Positions 10,253 to 20,495 of a stretch of 64,000 nucleotides of DNA are shown here, one piece after another. Made by a program: the position numbers and the translations under genes. The stretch comes from a bacterium (GTDB lineage: Bacteria > AUK180). The stretch lies in contig JAGLGN010000005.1 in NCBI GenBank assembly GCA_023144005.1, positions 90,749-154,748 on the forward strand. The letters are read 5' to 3'. Each line of letters opens with the position of its first letter. Positions within the stretch are counted from its first letter, which is position 1. Under the pieces are notes generated by a model. The model searched no databases and had not been told where the DNA came from. It saw only the letters and a list, made by a program, of their open reading frames with translations.

Positions 10253-10646
10253 CTTTCCCCGCTATAATAAGATTTTTCACAAGCACCTCAAATCCATCAT
10301 CATTCAGCGATGCCGCAAGTATTTTTATGACCATAGGGACATTTACTCCAGAGACACAGGCACCTTTAATATCCTGCATAAGAAGTGTTCGAGCTGTATT
10401 ATCGGGCGTTCCGCCGGCGATATCCGTAAGAAAAAGACAGGTGTTGCCTTCTGCAATATCTTTTACAGATCGCAGATAATCTTTCGGATTCATACTCGGA
10501 CTAAGCTGCACCGCCTCCATTCGAACAGGCGGGTCTCCGGCAAGATAAAGAAAGAACTCCTTGAGTTTTTCACAAAGCTCACCGTGAGTTAAGATCAACA
10601 CAAGCACGTCTTTATTCATTATCAGCAATAAAATAAAAAGAATCAA
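10221..10646 (-). CDS. PTS mannose/fructose family EIIA (likely real start at 10619)
   Basis: 'KDVLVLILTHGELCEKLKEF' (active-site His), 'CLFLTDIAGGTPDNTA'. Confidence 0.88.
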   Translation of the reverse strand: MILFILLLIMNKDVLVLILTHGELCEKLKEFFLYLAGDPPVRMEAVQLSPSMNPKDYLRSVKDIAEGNTCLFLTDIAGGTPDNTARTLLMQDIKGACVSGVNVPMVIKILAASLNDDGFEVLVKNLIIAGKDGIKEFYSAN

Positions 10647-11625
10647 TATAACTGAGATCCTTTTTCCCCTGTTTTTTCTTCATCGACAATTTTTCATTGA
10701 TGGTATTAATGGGATTCTCCCCCATAATGTTCGCAACATGAGATAGGCCTATCAGCTCTATTATATTCGCTAAATTCTTTGATGAGGTAACAGGGATCGT
10801 GTATTTCGGTATCTTTATTCCGAGAAGTCTCTCAAATTGTATATCCATTCTCAATCTGTCGAATTTCTGATAATCTATATCTTCTCCCTTAACGAATTCC
10901 ACAATTATTTCTACCCTCTTCTTATGTCGGATAGATTGAACGCCAAAGAGGGTTTTAACATCTATCAATCCTACTCCTCGAGCTTCAACATGATAGGAAA
11001 ACGGACTGTTCATCCCATAACCGATCAAGAATTCATATTGTTTGTGGATCACAACAAGGTCATCGGCGACTAGTCGATGGGAATCTGCTAAAAGCTCCAG
11101 AGCAACTTCACTTTTTCCGATGCCGCTTTCACCCTTGATAAGGATCCCAACACCGTAAATATCCATTAAAACACCATGGACATGCGCCTTTGCTGCAAAA
11201 ACGAAGTTGAGATACCTTTCAACCTTCTGAATGGTCTCCCTGCGGGAAGCAGCAGAATAGAGTAAGGTTATATGGTATTTTTTAAAGAGGTCGATCTCTC
11301 TTTTCGGGAGCCTTTTGCCGCAGATGATAATTGCGGGAATACGTAGGTCCTGCACCGATGCCAAGAACTTATCCTTTTCGGGAAATGACAAATTGGAATA
11401 GTAGGATCTCCTGTCATTTTCAATAATATACATCTGGCCTTTCTGCACATTCTTAAAATATTTCAGAAAAAGCAGGCCCAATTGACCGAATTCTGAAACC
11501 CGGATCTTTCTACTCAACCCGTGCGGAGTTTTTGCAAGATCTTCTAAAAGAAGAAAGCCCTGAAGGTCCTTTAAGAAGGTTTTTACTGTTATTCCTTCAT
11601 TTGTTCTTTTTGATGTAGAGGCCAT
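10612..11625 (-). CDS. hprK: HPr kinase/phosphorylase
   Basis: Walker A 'GVLIKGESGIGKSEVALELL', 'RLVADDLV', 'EARGVGLIDVKTLFG'. Confidence 0.93.
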   Translation of the reverse strand: MASTSKRTNEGITVKTFLKDLQGFLLLEDLAKTPHGLSRKIRVSEFGQLGLLFLKYFKNVQKGQMYIIENDRRSYYSNLSFPEKDKFLASVQDLRIPAIIICGKRLPKREIDLFKKYHITLLYSAASRRETIQKVERYLNFVFAAKAHVHGVLMDIYGVGILIKGESGIGKSEVALELLADSHRLVADDLVVIHKQYEFLIGYGMNSPFSYHVEARGVGLIDVKTLFGVQSIRHKKRVEIIVEFVKGEDIDYQKFDRLRMDIQFERLLGIKIPKYTIPVTSSKNLANIIELIGLSHVANIMGENPINTINEKLSMKKKQGKKDLSYIDSFYFIADNE

Positions 11626-12112
11626 AATTCCCGTCTTTTCTCTTGAATATCACATTAACCTCTCCCCTGTCTTCATTAAGGAAAGGATAGAAGTCAAGAT
11701 CCTCTTCTTCAAGGATCAGGATCGCTTCATCAGCGGTGAGGGGCTTAATGTTGATGTGAAAAAGAAAGATCTCCTTTGCGTCTTTGTCATTTTCCTCTAT
11801 GATCTGGCCTTTTACACTGGAAAAACCCTTTTTCCCTTTTACGATATTTTTGTGTTTCACGATCTTTCTCTCGAGTTTATCGATCAAAAGGTCGATCACT
11901 TCAAGCGGTTGGGCTCCCCGTTCTTTCAAGTGGAAGGTTTTTTTCCCTGAAAATAAAGTAAGCTCAATGGAGTATCCGTTCCCCTCATGAGTGATGTTTG
12001 CCTGAGAAGAGGAAGGGGGATCGATCACTTTATCGATCTTCTCCATCTTTTTTTCAAGATAGTTCTTGATGTGATTTGTTACATGAAAATTTCCAACGAT
12101 CTTTAGTTCCAT
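11597..12112 (-). CDS. hpf: Ribosome hibernation-promoting factor (long form, RaiA/HPF plus C-terminal domain)
   Basis: 'VTNHIKNYLEKKMEKIDKVID' N-domain; C-terminal 'IKPLTADEAILILEEEDLDFYPFLNEDRGEVNVIFKRKDGNYGLY'. Confidence 0.9.
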   Translation of the reverse strand: MELKIVGNFHVTNHIKNYLEKKMEKIDKVIDPPSSSQANITHEGNGYSIELTLFSGKKTFHLKERGAQPLEVIDLLIDKLERKIVKHKNIVKGKKGFSSVKGQIIEENDKDAKEIFLFHINIKPLTADEAILILEEEDLDFYPFLNEDRGEVNVIFKRKDGNYGLYIKKNK

Positions 12113-12121
12113 ACGAACCTC

Positions 12122-13546
12122 CTATGACATCCTTTTTCTAATAGAGGCGGTTGGGATGTTCAAAACGCCCCTATACTTGGCAACAGTTCTTCTTGCTACA
12201 GCAATATTATATTTTTTTGTTATCAAATCGGATATTACCTGATCGCTCAAGGGCTTATCGGCAGGTTCATTATCGATCAATTCCTTGATATATTCTTTTA
12301 CCACCTTTGATGAAACACTTTCTGAATCATCGTAAGTATCGAGCTTTGAAGAGAAGAAATATTTAAGCTGAAAGATCCCGTCGGAAGTCTGAATATATTT
12401 ATTTCTAGTTATTCTGCTTATTGTGGATTCATGCATTTCTACTTTCTCCGCAATCTCTTTCAATGTGAGGGGTTTCAGTCCCAGGATCCCTTGAATCAGA
12501 AATGCTTTCTGAACTTGAAAGATCGATTTTGTTATCAAATATATGCTTCTTCTGCGCTGATAAATACCCTTGATAAGGAACATCGCATTCTCGTATTTTG
12601 ACTTCATCCTTCTGATCTCTTTGTCAGTAAATAGTTTTTCATTATTAACTTCTTCGTAATAACCGGTATTTAATTTGTACTTAGAGATTCCCATGTCATT
12701 TAAAACGATGATCACTTCCTGTTTCTCATTTAAGAATACGATCGCGTCGGGAACGATCGAGGTATTCCCTGATTCCTTGTACTGACGGCCCGGGTATAAC
12801 TCCAGGGTCTTGATAAATTCTACCGCTTCCTTTATTTCCTCAAAGGAAATATCCTCTTCCTTTGCGATCTCCTCATACCTCAATTTCAGGAAATCACTCC
12901 AGTACTTCTCGATTATTCGGCATGCCAAAGACGACTGTCCCATCTGCTGCTGGATCTGGACTTGAAGCACTTCCTGTATGGAGTAAGCCCCGACACCGAT
13001 CGGGTCAAGCAGCATGAATCTTCTTCGGATCGCTTCTATCCGTTTCAGATCTATATGAGTAAATTCTTTTTTAATAGTCAGCTCTATATCAAAGGAGGAT
13101 AATTGAAGGAATCCGTCTTCGTCCAGATTGCCGGCCATATATGTCGCAAGCCATCGTTCGTCACTCTCTTCAAAAAGGATTTGTATCTGTTTCACTAAAT
13201 GCTCTTCAAGAGTTTCAGGATAGGTCAGGGTATTTTCTATTACATTATCCTCGTTACGTTCCGGCCTGCTCATCTCATCACCGAACATATTATCAACATA
13301 ATAGTCAATATCTACATCGGGAGCATCCTTATCCTTGCGTTCAACGGTCTCCTCTTTGTTCTGATACTGCTCTTCCGATTTGAGAAAAGGATTCGTGCTC
13401 CACTCTTCCTCTAATTTTTCCTTCAATTCCAATGTGGATAGTTCCATGAGCTTCATGGTCTGTATAAGTGCGGGTGTAAGCCTCAATTCCTGCCTTAACT
13501 TATTCTTTAATTGGAGATTCAGGCTTAAATTCTTATCTGCACTCAT
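12122..13546 (-). CDS. rpoN: RNA polymerase sigma-54 factor
   Basis: 'RLTPALIQTMKLMELSTLELKEKLEEEWSTNPFL' region I; RpoN box 'ARRTVAKYR'. Confidence 0.96.
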   Translation of the reverse strand: MSADKNLSLNLQLKNKLRQELRLTPALIQTMKLMELSTLELKEKLEEEWSTNPFLKSEEQYQNKEETVERKDKDAPDVDIDYYVDNMFGDEMSRPERNEDNVIENTLTYPETLEEHLVKQIQILFEESDERWLATYMAGNLDEDGFLQLSSFDIELTIKKEFTHIDLKRIEAIRRRFMLLDPIGVGAYSIQEVLQVQIQQQMGQSSLACRIIEKYWSDFLKLRYEEIAKEEDISFEEIKEAVEFIKTLELYPGRQYKESGNTSIVPDAIVFLNEKQEVIIVLNDMGISKYKLNTGYYEEVNNEKLFTDKEIRRMKSKYENAMFLIKGIYQRRRSIYLITKSIFQVQKAFLIQGILGLKPLTLKEIAEKVEMHESTISRITRNKYIQTSDGIFQLKYFFSSKLDTYDDSESVSSKVVKEYIKELIDNEPADKPLSDQVISDLITKKYNIAVARRTVAKYRGVLNIPTASIRKRMS

Positions 13547-14295
13547 ATATCAAACGCGCTGCCCAGATAGGTACTTTTAACCGCTTCATTGTTTATCAGC
13601 TCATCGCAAGTTCCCCGGGTAAGTATCGCCCCATCGAACATTATATACGAATATTCTGTAATTTTCAATGTTTCCCTGACATTGTGATCTGTTATGAGTA
13701 TTCCAATATTTCTATCTTTAAGCTGTACTATTATCTCTTGCAAGTCCTCTATGGACTTCGGATCTACACCAGTAAAAGGTTCATCTAAAAGGATGAAGGC
13801 CGGATCTGAAGCGAGAGCACGGGCAATCTCAACCCTCCGGGTTTCGCCTCCGGAAAGCTGATACCCTTGATTATTGCGAACCTTGGTCAGGCCGAATTCC
13901 TCAAGTAGTCGGTCCGTCTCTTCGCTCATTTTCACCTTAGATGCCAACTTATATTGGAGAATGGAGAGAATATTTTCGGAAACAGTAAGGTTTCGGAAAA
14001 TGGATTTTTCTTGGGGAAGATATGTTATTCCAAGGCGGCCCCGTACATGCATCGGGAGATTTGAAATATCGCGGTCATCAATAAATATCCTGCCTGAGCG
14101 AGGGCGGATCATGCCGACTATCATATAAAAACTAGTGGTCTTGCCTGCACCGTTCGGGCCTAAGAGTCCTACTATACTCCCCCTTTTGACCTCGATCGAT
14201 ACGTCTTTGACAACTTCTCTCTTCTTATAGACCTTCTTCAGATGCTCTGCTTTCAGTATCAAAGAATCTCTATCTGAATAACTCACTGTTATCAA
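13543..14295 (-). CDS. lptB: LPS export ABC transporter ATP-binding protein
   Basis: 'VGLLGPNGAGKTTSFYMIVGM', 'LSGGETRRVEIARALASDPAFILLDEPFTGVDPKSIEDLQ', 'ILITDHNVRETL'; upstream of rpoN as in many Gram-negatives. Confidence 0.95.
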   Translation of the reverse strand: MITVSYSDRDSLILKAEHLKKVYKKREVVKDVSIEVKRGSIVGLLGPNGAGKTTSFYMIVGMIRPRSGRIFIDDRDISNLPMHVRGRLGITYLPQEKSIFRNLTVSENILSILQYKLASKVKMSEETDRLLEEFGLTKVRNNQGYQLSGGETRRVEIARALASDPAFILLDEPFTGVDPKSIEDLQEIIVQLKDRNIGILITDHNVRETLKITEYSYIMFDGAILTRGTCDELINNEAVKSTYLGSAFDI

Positions 14296-14794
14296 CCTCC
14301 AAAGACATCTTGTCTATCCTCTCTATATAAATGTTAATGAAATTATTTTCGCTTGTCAAATAATGACCCTCAATTGTCCTTCCCTCCTCGATAATAATGA
14401 ACTTAAAGTCCCCGGGTACAAGTATCTTATCCCCGGGAATATCGTAATACAGCCGGGAACACATGAGAAGATGATCCCCATCCTCATACTTCACATTACC
14501 CGATAGGATCATCGACACATCCATGGTGAGGGTTCCCGAATCTCCGGTAACACGACTCCGGCCGGAAGCCAACTGGAATTCCACATCACAATGCTTACCC
14601 GAGATATCATTGCCTGCTATCAGTATATCCTTGCCTTTGAAATGCCAAAGATATTCACCAGAACTGCTGGAGTGCAAGGATAATGTTTTGATCGAGTAAT
14701 CCCCCTGAAAGTCCCGAAATACCGACTTTCCGCCCTTGGCGCAACCGGGTAGGATGATCAATAACAGAAGAAATATTAAGTTAAATCTACTCAT
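14270..14794 (-). CDS. LptC/LptA-like lipoprotein (LPS export)
   Basis: Lipobox 'LLLLIILPGC'; beta-jellyroll-like sequence; lies between kdsC and lptB. Confidence 0.65.
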   Translation of the reverse strand: MSRFNLIFLLLLIILPGCAKGGKSVFRDFQGDYSIKTLSLHSSSSGEYLWHFKGKDILIAGNDISGKHCDVEFQLASGRSRVTGDSGTLTMDVSMILSGNVKYEDGDHLLMCSRLYYDIPGDKILVPGDFKFIIIEEGRTIEGHYLTSENNFINIYIERIDKMSLEVDNSELFR

Positions 14795-15257
14795 CCAAGA
14801 TAATATCTATCAGTTCTCTTACCGCCCCGGCGCCACCGGGCTTAGACATGACCATATGGGCCTTTTCCTTAACCTTGTAATGAGCATCCCTGGGGACAGT
14901 AAAATAGCCCACATAGGGCAGGACGGAAAGGTCGGGAATATCATCCCCGATAAATACAGAATTCTCCTTGGAAATATTCAACTCTGCCAATATTTTCTGA
15001 ACCGCGACGCTCTTATCTTCGCCGTCAACAAAGCTCACGGGACATCCTAATTCCTTTGCGCGCTTTTGCGTGGCGGGATCTCTTCGTCCGGTAATCCAGT
15101 AGATATGAATTCCCGCCTGAATGGCTTTGATGATACCGTATCCATCCTTTGTATTAAAACTCTTGGAGTAACTTCCGTCATTTGAAATAAGTAGATTGCC
15201 GTCGGTCAATACACCGTCAACATCGCAGAAAATTATCTCGATGGTCTTTGGGATCAT
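14787..15257 (-). CDS. kdsC: 3-deoxy-D-manno-octulosonate 8-phosphate phosphatase, KdsC-type HAD
   Basis: '[17 protein letters not shown]...[25 protein letters not shown]...[19 protein letters not shown]'. Confidence 0.92.
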   Translation of the reverse strand: MIPKTIEIIFCDVDGVLTDGNLLISNDGSYSKSFNTKDGYGIIKAIQAGIHIYWITGRRDPATQKRAKELGCPVSFVDGEDKSVAVQKILAELNISKENSVFIGDDIPDLSVLPYVGYFTVPRDAHYKVKEKAHMVMSKPGGAGAVRELIDIILDE

Positions 15258-16360
15258 ACAATGGTTTCCTCGGTATCGATGTCAAAGAAGTGTATCGATT
15301 CCATATCGACAACTACATCGATCTTGTCTCCTATTTTGACCCTGAGCTTGGGAGAAAATCTTCCGGTAAAGGTCGTATTCTCAACCTTGAAATATATATA
15401 TATTTCGGATCCCATCGGTTCGATGACATCGGCGGTCGATTTCAATGTAGTGAAGGGTTTTGCATCCGATACAAAGATCTTGTCCTCAACATGTTCGGGC
15501 CGAAACCCCAGGACAACATTCTTATCGACGTACTTTTCCATTGTCTTCTGATGTTCCTTGAAAACAACTAATTTCACCGATTTGCCGTAAACAAAGTAAA
15601 GATTGCTTCCCTCGGAAACTATCTTTCCTTCTAAGAAGTTCATCGAGGGAGAACCTATGAAACCCGCGACGAACTTATTCACGGGATGATTATACATGCG
15701 TATCGGTGAATCCACCTGCACGATATCGCCATCCTTCATAATTACGATACGATCACCCATCGTCATGGCTTCCATTTGGTCATGTGTAACATATATCATC
15801 GTTGTTTTGAGCCGATTATGGAGTTTCTGAAGCTCAGCACGCATCTGTACACGGAGTTTTGCGTCAAGATTGGAAAGGGGTTCGTCAAAAAGGAACACCG
15901 TGGGCTTTCTGACAATGGCGCGGCCTACTGCCACACGCTGACGCTGGCCTCCGGAAAGCATACTTGGCTTCCTATCCAAAAGATCTGTAATCCCCAGTAT
16001 CTCGGAAGCGTCCGCTACACGCTCTTCGATCGCCTTCTTCGGGTATTTTCTAAGTTTCAAACCGAATGACATATTATCATATACTGTCATATGAGGGTAC
16101 AATGCGTAGTTCTGAAATACCATGGCAATATCGCGGTCTTTTGGAGAAACATGGTTTATGACCTTGTCCCCAATGAAGATCTTGCCTTCCGTGATATCTT
16201 CAAGCCCCGCGATCATCCTGAGAGTGGTGGTCTTTCCGCAGCCGGACGGGCCAACTATAACAGTAAATTCCTTGTCCGGAATAGTAAGATTCACCTTCTT
16301 AACTGCAACAAAGCCATTATCGTATTGTTTAACAACATCTTTTAAGATAACTTCAGCCAT
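15254..16360 (-). CDS. Sugar ABC transporter ATP-binding protein, UgpC/MsmX/MalK type
   Basis: '[24 protein letters not shown]', '[36 protein letters not shown]', '[14 protein letters not shown]', C-terminal TOBE-like region. Confidence 0.94.
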   Translation of the reverse strand: MAEVILKDVVKQYDNGFVAVKKVNLTIPDKEFTVIVGPSGCGKTTTLRMIAGLEDITEGKIFIGDKVINHVSPKDRDIAMVFQNYALYPHMTVYDNMSFGLKLRKYPKKAIEERVADASEILGITDLLDRKPSMLSGGQRQRVAVGRAIVRKPTVFLFDEPLSNLDAKLRVQMRAELQKLHNRLKTTMIYVTHDQMEAMTMGDRIVIMKDGDIVQVDSPIRMYNHPVNKFVAGFIGSPSMNFLEGKIVSEGSNLYFVYGKSVKLVVFKEHQKTMEKYVDKNVVLGFRPEHVEDKIFVSDAKPFTTLKSTADVIEPMGSEIYIYFKVENTTFTGRFSPKLRVKIGDKIDVVVDMESIHFFDIDTEETIV

Positions 16361-17622
16361 ATTTTCTCCTTCAAAAAATCGCCTAACAGGTATAAAGAAC
16401 CTGTGACCATCAGCATATCACCCTTTTTAAGATGAATACTTTGCACTATCGCTTCAGGTCTTATTATTATTGTATATTTTTTTGCATATTTTTCCAAATA
16501 TTTGACGTATGAATCTACACTTCTCGCGCGCACAGAATCAAATCCCGTAACGACAACATGATCAAAGAGCGGAAATAATATTTGAGATACGTGGTAAAGG
16601 GGTTTTTTCTTGACCATGCCGAAGAGAAGAACCCTCTCCCCTTTTACCGAGTTCAGTTTTTCCCTCAATGTTTCTTTAAGCCCCAGGGCACCGCTTTTAT
16701 TGTGGCAGCCGTCGATCACTACATAGGGAGCGCGGGAAAGAACGGAAAGCCGACCAAGCCAATTCACCTTTGATAATCCTTCTCTTAAAATACTCTCATC
16801 GGGAGCACCGAAAAGTAATGTGTCCGCCCGCAATGCCAAATGCAGATTGGCCAATTGATGACTGCCTCCCAATGAGAACGCCAGGCGTGAATACCTTTGG
16901 CCCTTCAAAGTTATTGACACCACTGATCCGCCAAGCTCCATGGTATCGGGCTCTATCTGTATTTTGTCTTCTATCGGGCAAATACCATGTCTCTTCTTTC
17001 CTTCCTCCATTATCACTTTCCTGATCCTCGGTGAAGGTTCTTCTGTCAGAAAAGGCCGGCCGCTCTTAATAATAGCGGCTTTCTCTTTAGCGATCTGCGT
17101 TTTACTCTTTCCCAGAAGGCGGCGGTGATCATAATCGATCATCGTGATCAGAGACAATTCCGGTATCACAATATTAGTAGCGTCCAGCCGACCGCCGAGC
17201 CCGACCTCCAGAATGGCCCAATCAACCTTCTGATCCCGGAAATATAAGAAGGCGGCCATTGCGGATATCTCAAAGAATGACGGATCTATCCCCGCCTTTT
17301 TTGAGCGGCGGACAATTGTTCTTAAATAACGCTTAAGGGGTTTGTCAGCGATCTCTGCTTTATTTATACGAAAGCGCTCATTATAATTCACAAGGTGAGG
17401 TGATGTGAACAATCCTGTTTTCAATCCCCTGGCGCACATCAGCGACTCCAATATGGCGCAGGTCGAACCTTTGCCGTTGGTTCCTGTAACATGTACGATC
17501 TTTAATTCTTTTTCAGGATTATCAAAAAGATCTGCAAGGGCGGTAATATTGTTAAGGTCGTATTTGATTTCATTTTGTTTTTTTTTGTAGATCGATTCCA
17601 AAAAGGCGGAATCAATTGCCAT
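16342..17622 (-). CDS. folC: Folylpolyglutamate synthase/dihydrofolate synthase
   Basis: '[44 protein letters not shown]'. Confidence 0.94.
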   Translation of the reverse strand: MAIDSAFLESIYKKKQNEIKYDLNNITALADLFDNPEKELKIVHVTGTNGKGSTCAILESLMCARGLKTGLFTSPHLVNYNERFRINKAEIADKPLKRYLRTIVRRSKKAGIDPSFFEISAMAAFLYFRDQKVDWAILEVGLGGRLDATNIVIPELSLITMIDYDHRRLLGKSKTQIAKEKAAIIKSGRPFLTEEPSPRIRKVIMEEGKKRHGICPIEDKIQIEPDTMELGGSVVSITLKGQRYSRLAFSLGGSHQLANLHLALRADTLLFGAPDESILREGLSKVNWLGRLSVLSRAPYVVIDGCHNKSGALGLKETLREKLNSVKGERVLLFGMVKKKPLYHVSQILFPLFDHVVVTGFDSVRARSVDSYVKYLEKYAKKYTIIIRPEAIVQSIHLKKGDMLMVTGSLYLLGDFLKEKIWLKLS

Positions 17623-18457
17623 CTACATATCCGAGTATCTTAAATAGTGTATCTTTGAAATCCTTTCTTTTGACGATCGCATCAACCATCCCGTGCTCCA
17701 TTAAGAATTCCGATTTCTGAAAACCCTCGGGGAGTTCCTGTTTTATCGTCTGCTGTATCACTCGCGCACCCGCGAAGCCTACCAATGCATTCGGTTCAGC
17801 GATATTAATATCACCGAGCATTGCAAATGATGCCGTCACGCCGCCGGTCGTAGGGTCAAGGAGAACGCTGATATACGGCAGACCCTCTTTTTCCAATTGA
17901 GCGAGCATCGCCGAAGTTTTTGCCATCTGCATCAGGGAATAGATCGACTCCTGCATCCGGGCGCCCCCGGAAGATGAAACTATGATAAGGGGCAATTTAT
18001 TTTCTATGGCATGTTCAATAAGGCGGGCTATCTTCTCGCCTTCTGCGGAGCCGAGCGAACCACCCATGAACTCAAAATTGAGAAATCCGATAGCGACAGA
18101 TAAACCGTTGATCATTGCGGAACCACAGATAAAAGCCGATTTCTGAGATGTCTTGCTGATGGCTTTCTGAATGCGTTTTTTATAGGGCAAAGAATCTTTG
18201 AAATCCAGGGGGTCAAGGCACGATATGTCAGGAAATATCTCCGAAAAGGAATTCTCGTCAGTGAAGAATCTTAACTTCTCAGCAAAATTCAACCGGAAGT
18301 GATAGCCGCAGCTGGTGCAAACATAATCCACTTCGATAAGATTCTTCTTCCAGATTATCTCACCGCATTGGGGGCACTTACTCCATACTTCTTTCTTAAT
18401 ATCTACCGGACTGTTCTTGGCTTTGTTCGGCTTACTTTTTCTTGAAAACCACCCCAT
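17612..18457 (-). CDS. accD: Acetyl-CoA carboxylase carboxyltransferase subunit beta
   Basis: Zn-ribbon 'CPQCGEIIWKKNLIEVDYVCTSCGYHFRL'; 'SSSGGARMQESIYSLMQMAKTSAML', 'DPTTGGVTASFAMLGDINIAEP'. Confidence 0.96.
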   Translation of the reverse strand: MGWFSRKSKPNKAKNSPVDIKKEVWSKCPQCGEIIWKKNLIEVDYVCTSCGYHFRLNFAEKLRFFTDENSFSEIFPDISCLDPLDFKDSLPYKKRIQKAISKTSQKSAFICGSAMINGLSVAIGFLNFEFMGGSLGSAEGEKIARLIEHAIENKLPLIIVSSSGGARMQESIYSLMQMAKTSAMLAQLEKEGLPYISVLLDPTTGGVTASFAMLGDINIAEPNALVGFAGARVIQQTIKQELPEGFQKSEFLMEHGMVDAIVKRKDFKDTLFKILGYVDGN

Positions 18458-18468
18458 GGTCCACCTCT

Positions 18469-19233
18469 TTAAATCTCAATTATCTCATCTTCATACAGCA
18501 GCTGCAAAGCAAGGTCAACATCTTTGGGAAAAAGATCCTGAACGATGTCATCAATGAACATCGGTTTGATGTGATATATATAGATCTCCGTCTCCTGATG
18601 CTTGAGTTTCTTTAGTTCCTCACGCAATAACGAGGGACAAAGATGTTTGGATACCTTAGCGATATTCAGCAAGCGGTCAGGGAAAGATACCTCAATTATC
18701 ATTGCGTCAAGACGATCAAGTTTATTTACATAGTCCCACATTTCCGGCGCTTCTATCATATCGCCCGTATAGAGGAAATTCTTTCCATCCTGCTTGATAT
18801 GAAATCCTGATGACGGCACGATATGATCCGTTGGCAACGGAGTGATCTCAACTCCATCAACATCGATCGTCTCATAATATTCGATAGTGGCGAAATCGAT
18901 CCGCGGTGTTCCGGAATCTGGCAATTTCGTAAAATCCACCCATACATCCGAATTGAAAAGATGGTCCCTAATGGCTTTGATGACAGGGGGTATCGCGTGC
19001 AAATGAATGGTCTTATCCGTCAATGAAAATATATTGTCAATGAAGAACGCTATTCCGGTTATGTGGTCAAGGTGCGCATGTGTGATAAATATATGATCAA
19101 TATTCAGCTGCTCTTCGAGATCCATTCTGTTCAAGGACCCCGCATCAAGAGCGATATTATCGTTCAATATGAAAGTTGTCAGATGATATCCGCTAAGCGC
19201 AGCGCCGTATGCACCCACTACCTTTATTTTCAT
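18469..19233 (-). CDS. Metallo-beta-lactamase fold hydrolase, class II cAMP phosphodiesterase-like
   Basis: 'DHIFITHAHLDHITGIAFF', 'FLYTGDMIE', 'IEVSFPDRLLNIA'. Confidence 0.85.
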   Translation of the reverse strand: MKIKVVGAYGAALSGYHLTTFILNDNIALDAGSLNRMDLEEQLNIDHIFITHAHLDHITGIAFFIDNIFSLTDKTIHLHAIPPVIKAIRDHLFNSDVWVDFTKLPDSGTPRIDFATIEYYETIDVDGVEITPLPTDHIVPSSGFHIKQDGKNFLYTGDMIEAPEMWDYVNKLDRLDAMIIEVSFPDRLLNIAKVSKHLCPSLLREELKKLKHQETEIYIYHIKPMFIDDIVQDLFPKDVDLALQLLYEDEIIEI

Positions 19234-19397
19234 AGTTTGATTTTACTATAAAGAAGAGCAAAAATCAAGGTAAATCCGTGCGATGCATGATGCGAGAAAA
19301 CAGTGAGTGCTGAACAAGGAAAAGTAAAGAGAAAAGTGTAAATAATTTTCACGTGTGATTCTATACCCATTCTCCCGCCACCCTCCCTAATTCTCCA

Positions 19398-19478
19398 GGG
19401 ACGGAGGTTGTGAATTTTTCAACCCACTTATTTATCTAAATTGGATGTATCAAGTTAAAATATTCAACCTTCCGTCCC
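19398..19478. repeat. REP-like inverted pair (GGGACGGAGGTTGTGAAT ... ATTCAACCTTCCGTCCC)
   Basis: Imperfect inverted repeat with arms at 19398-19415 and 19462-19478. Confidence 0.75.
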
Positions 19479-19683
19479 GTAGGCTGATAGCTCCGGTGTT
19501 CTATATTTGTTACGGGTAAATTAACGATAGATGCGAAATAATGGTTTTCCGGTTACGGATGTGAATAATGTGTGACGTTCATTTGAAAATATCAGATATC
19601 AATTTCTCTTATTCCACTCTCCACTTGTACCTTGTGCACTTGTCCCTGGGACACTGGGTCCATTGGTGCACTGCGAAGCAGCG
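19471..19683 (+). repeat. Composite dispersed repeat, copy A (head and text-like tail)
   Basis: GCTCCGGTGTTCTATATTTG ... GCGAAATAATGGTTTTCCGGTTACGGATGTGAATAATGTGTGACG ... CACTTGTACCTTGTGCACTTGTCCC...CTGCGAAGCAGCGTCAC. Confidence 0.8.
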
Positions 19684-20493
19684 TCACACATCTCTTCCGA
19701 TTTCTGCAGAATATATTTCGCGGGCATCCCCGATAAGATAAATTTCGTTCACAATACCATTTGAGGTATCAATCTCTATTGTCAAGATAATTCCGCTTTT
19801 TGTTGTAACCTGGACCGGAGATTTCACCTCTTCATCTTGTATAGCGATAAGGGCACACGCTACCGCCCCTGTACCGCAAGCGAGAGTTTCATTTTCCACT
19901 CCCCTTTCATATGTTCTGATCTTAATCGAATTTTTTCCCGTTGCTTCATACCAGTCAACATTTGTTCCCTGCGGTGCGAATGTCTCATGATGTCGAAAGA
20001 AATTCCCGGCACTTATGATCTCTCCTTTGGGTAATCCCTTGATAACATAATGAGGTACTCCTGTGTTTATATACTCTCCGGAAACATTTACATTTTTATA
20101 CATTATCGTATACCCCTCCGACGCCGCCGCCGTGACAAGTTTCAATCGCACCTGGTCACCCTGAATAACTGAATAGTACTTTCCGGAAGCCGTGACAAAG
20201 GACATATCCTTTCCTGCAATGCCCTCACGGTAGGCAAACATTGACACACATCTCCCGCCATTACCGCACATATCCGCAGTACTCCCGTCCGCATTGAAGT
20301 AAAGCATTTCAAAATCCGCATCGGGCGACGGCTGAATAACGATCACCCCGTCCGCACCCGCAGATAGCGCGCGCGGACAAAGGACCCTAGCCAACCCTCC
20401 CCAATTCTCTTTATACTGCTTGGTATAATTATTTATCATTATAAAATCATTGCCCGCACCTGAATACTTAGTAAATTTCACTGCTTTTCCCAT
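19684..20493 (-). CDS. dapF: Diaminopimelate epimerase (start adjusted to 'MGKAVKFTKYSGAGNDF')
   Basis: 'KYSGAGNDFIMIN', active-site cysteines in 'MCGNGGRC' and 'ACGTGAVA'. The tracked start at 20571 would overlap trmH by about 75 bp. Confidence 0.93.
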   Translation of the reverse strand: MGKAVKFTKYSGAGNDFIMINNYTKQYKENWGGLARVLCPRALSAGADGVIVIQPSPDADFEMLYFNADGSTADMCGNGGRCVSMFAYREGIAGKDMSFVTASGKYYSVIQGDQVRLKLVTAAASEGYTIMYKNVNVSGEYINTGVPHYVIKGLPKGEIISAGNFFRHHETFAPQGTNVDWYEATGKNSIKIRTYERGVENETLACGTGAVACALIAIQDEEVKSPVQVTTKSGIILTIEIDTSNGIVNEIYLIGDAREIYSAEIGRDV

Positions 20494-20495
20494 TC

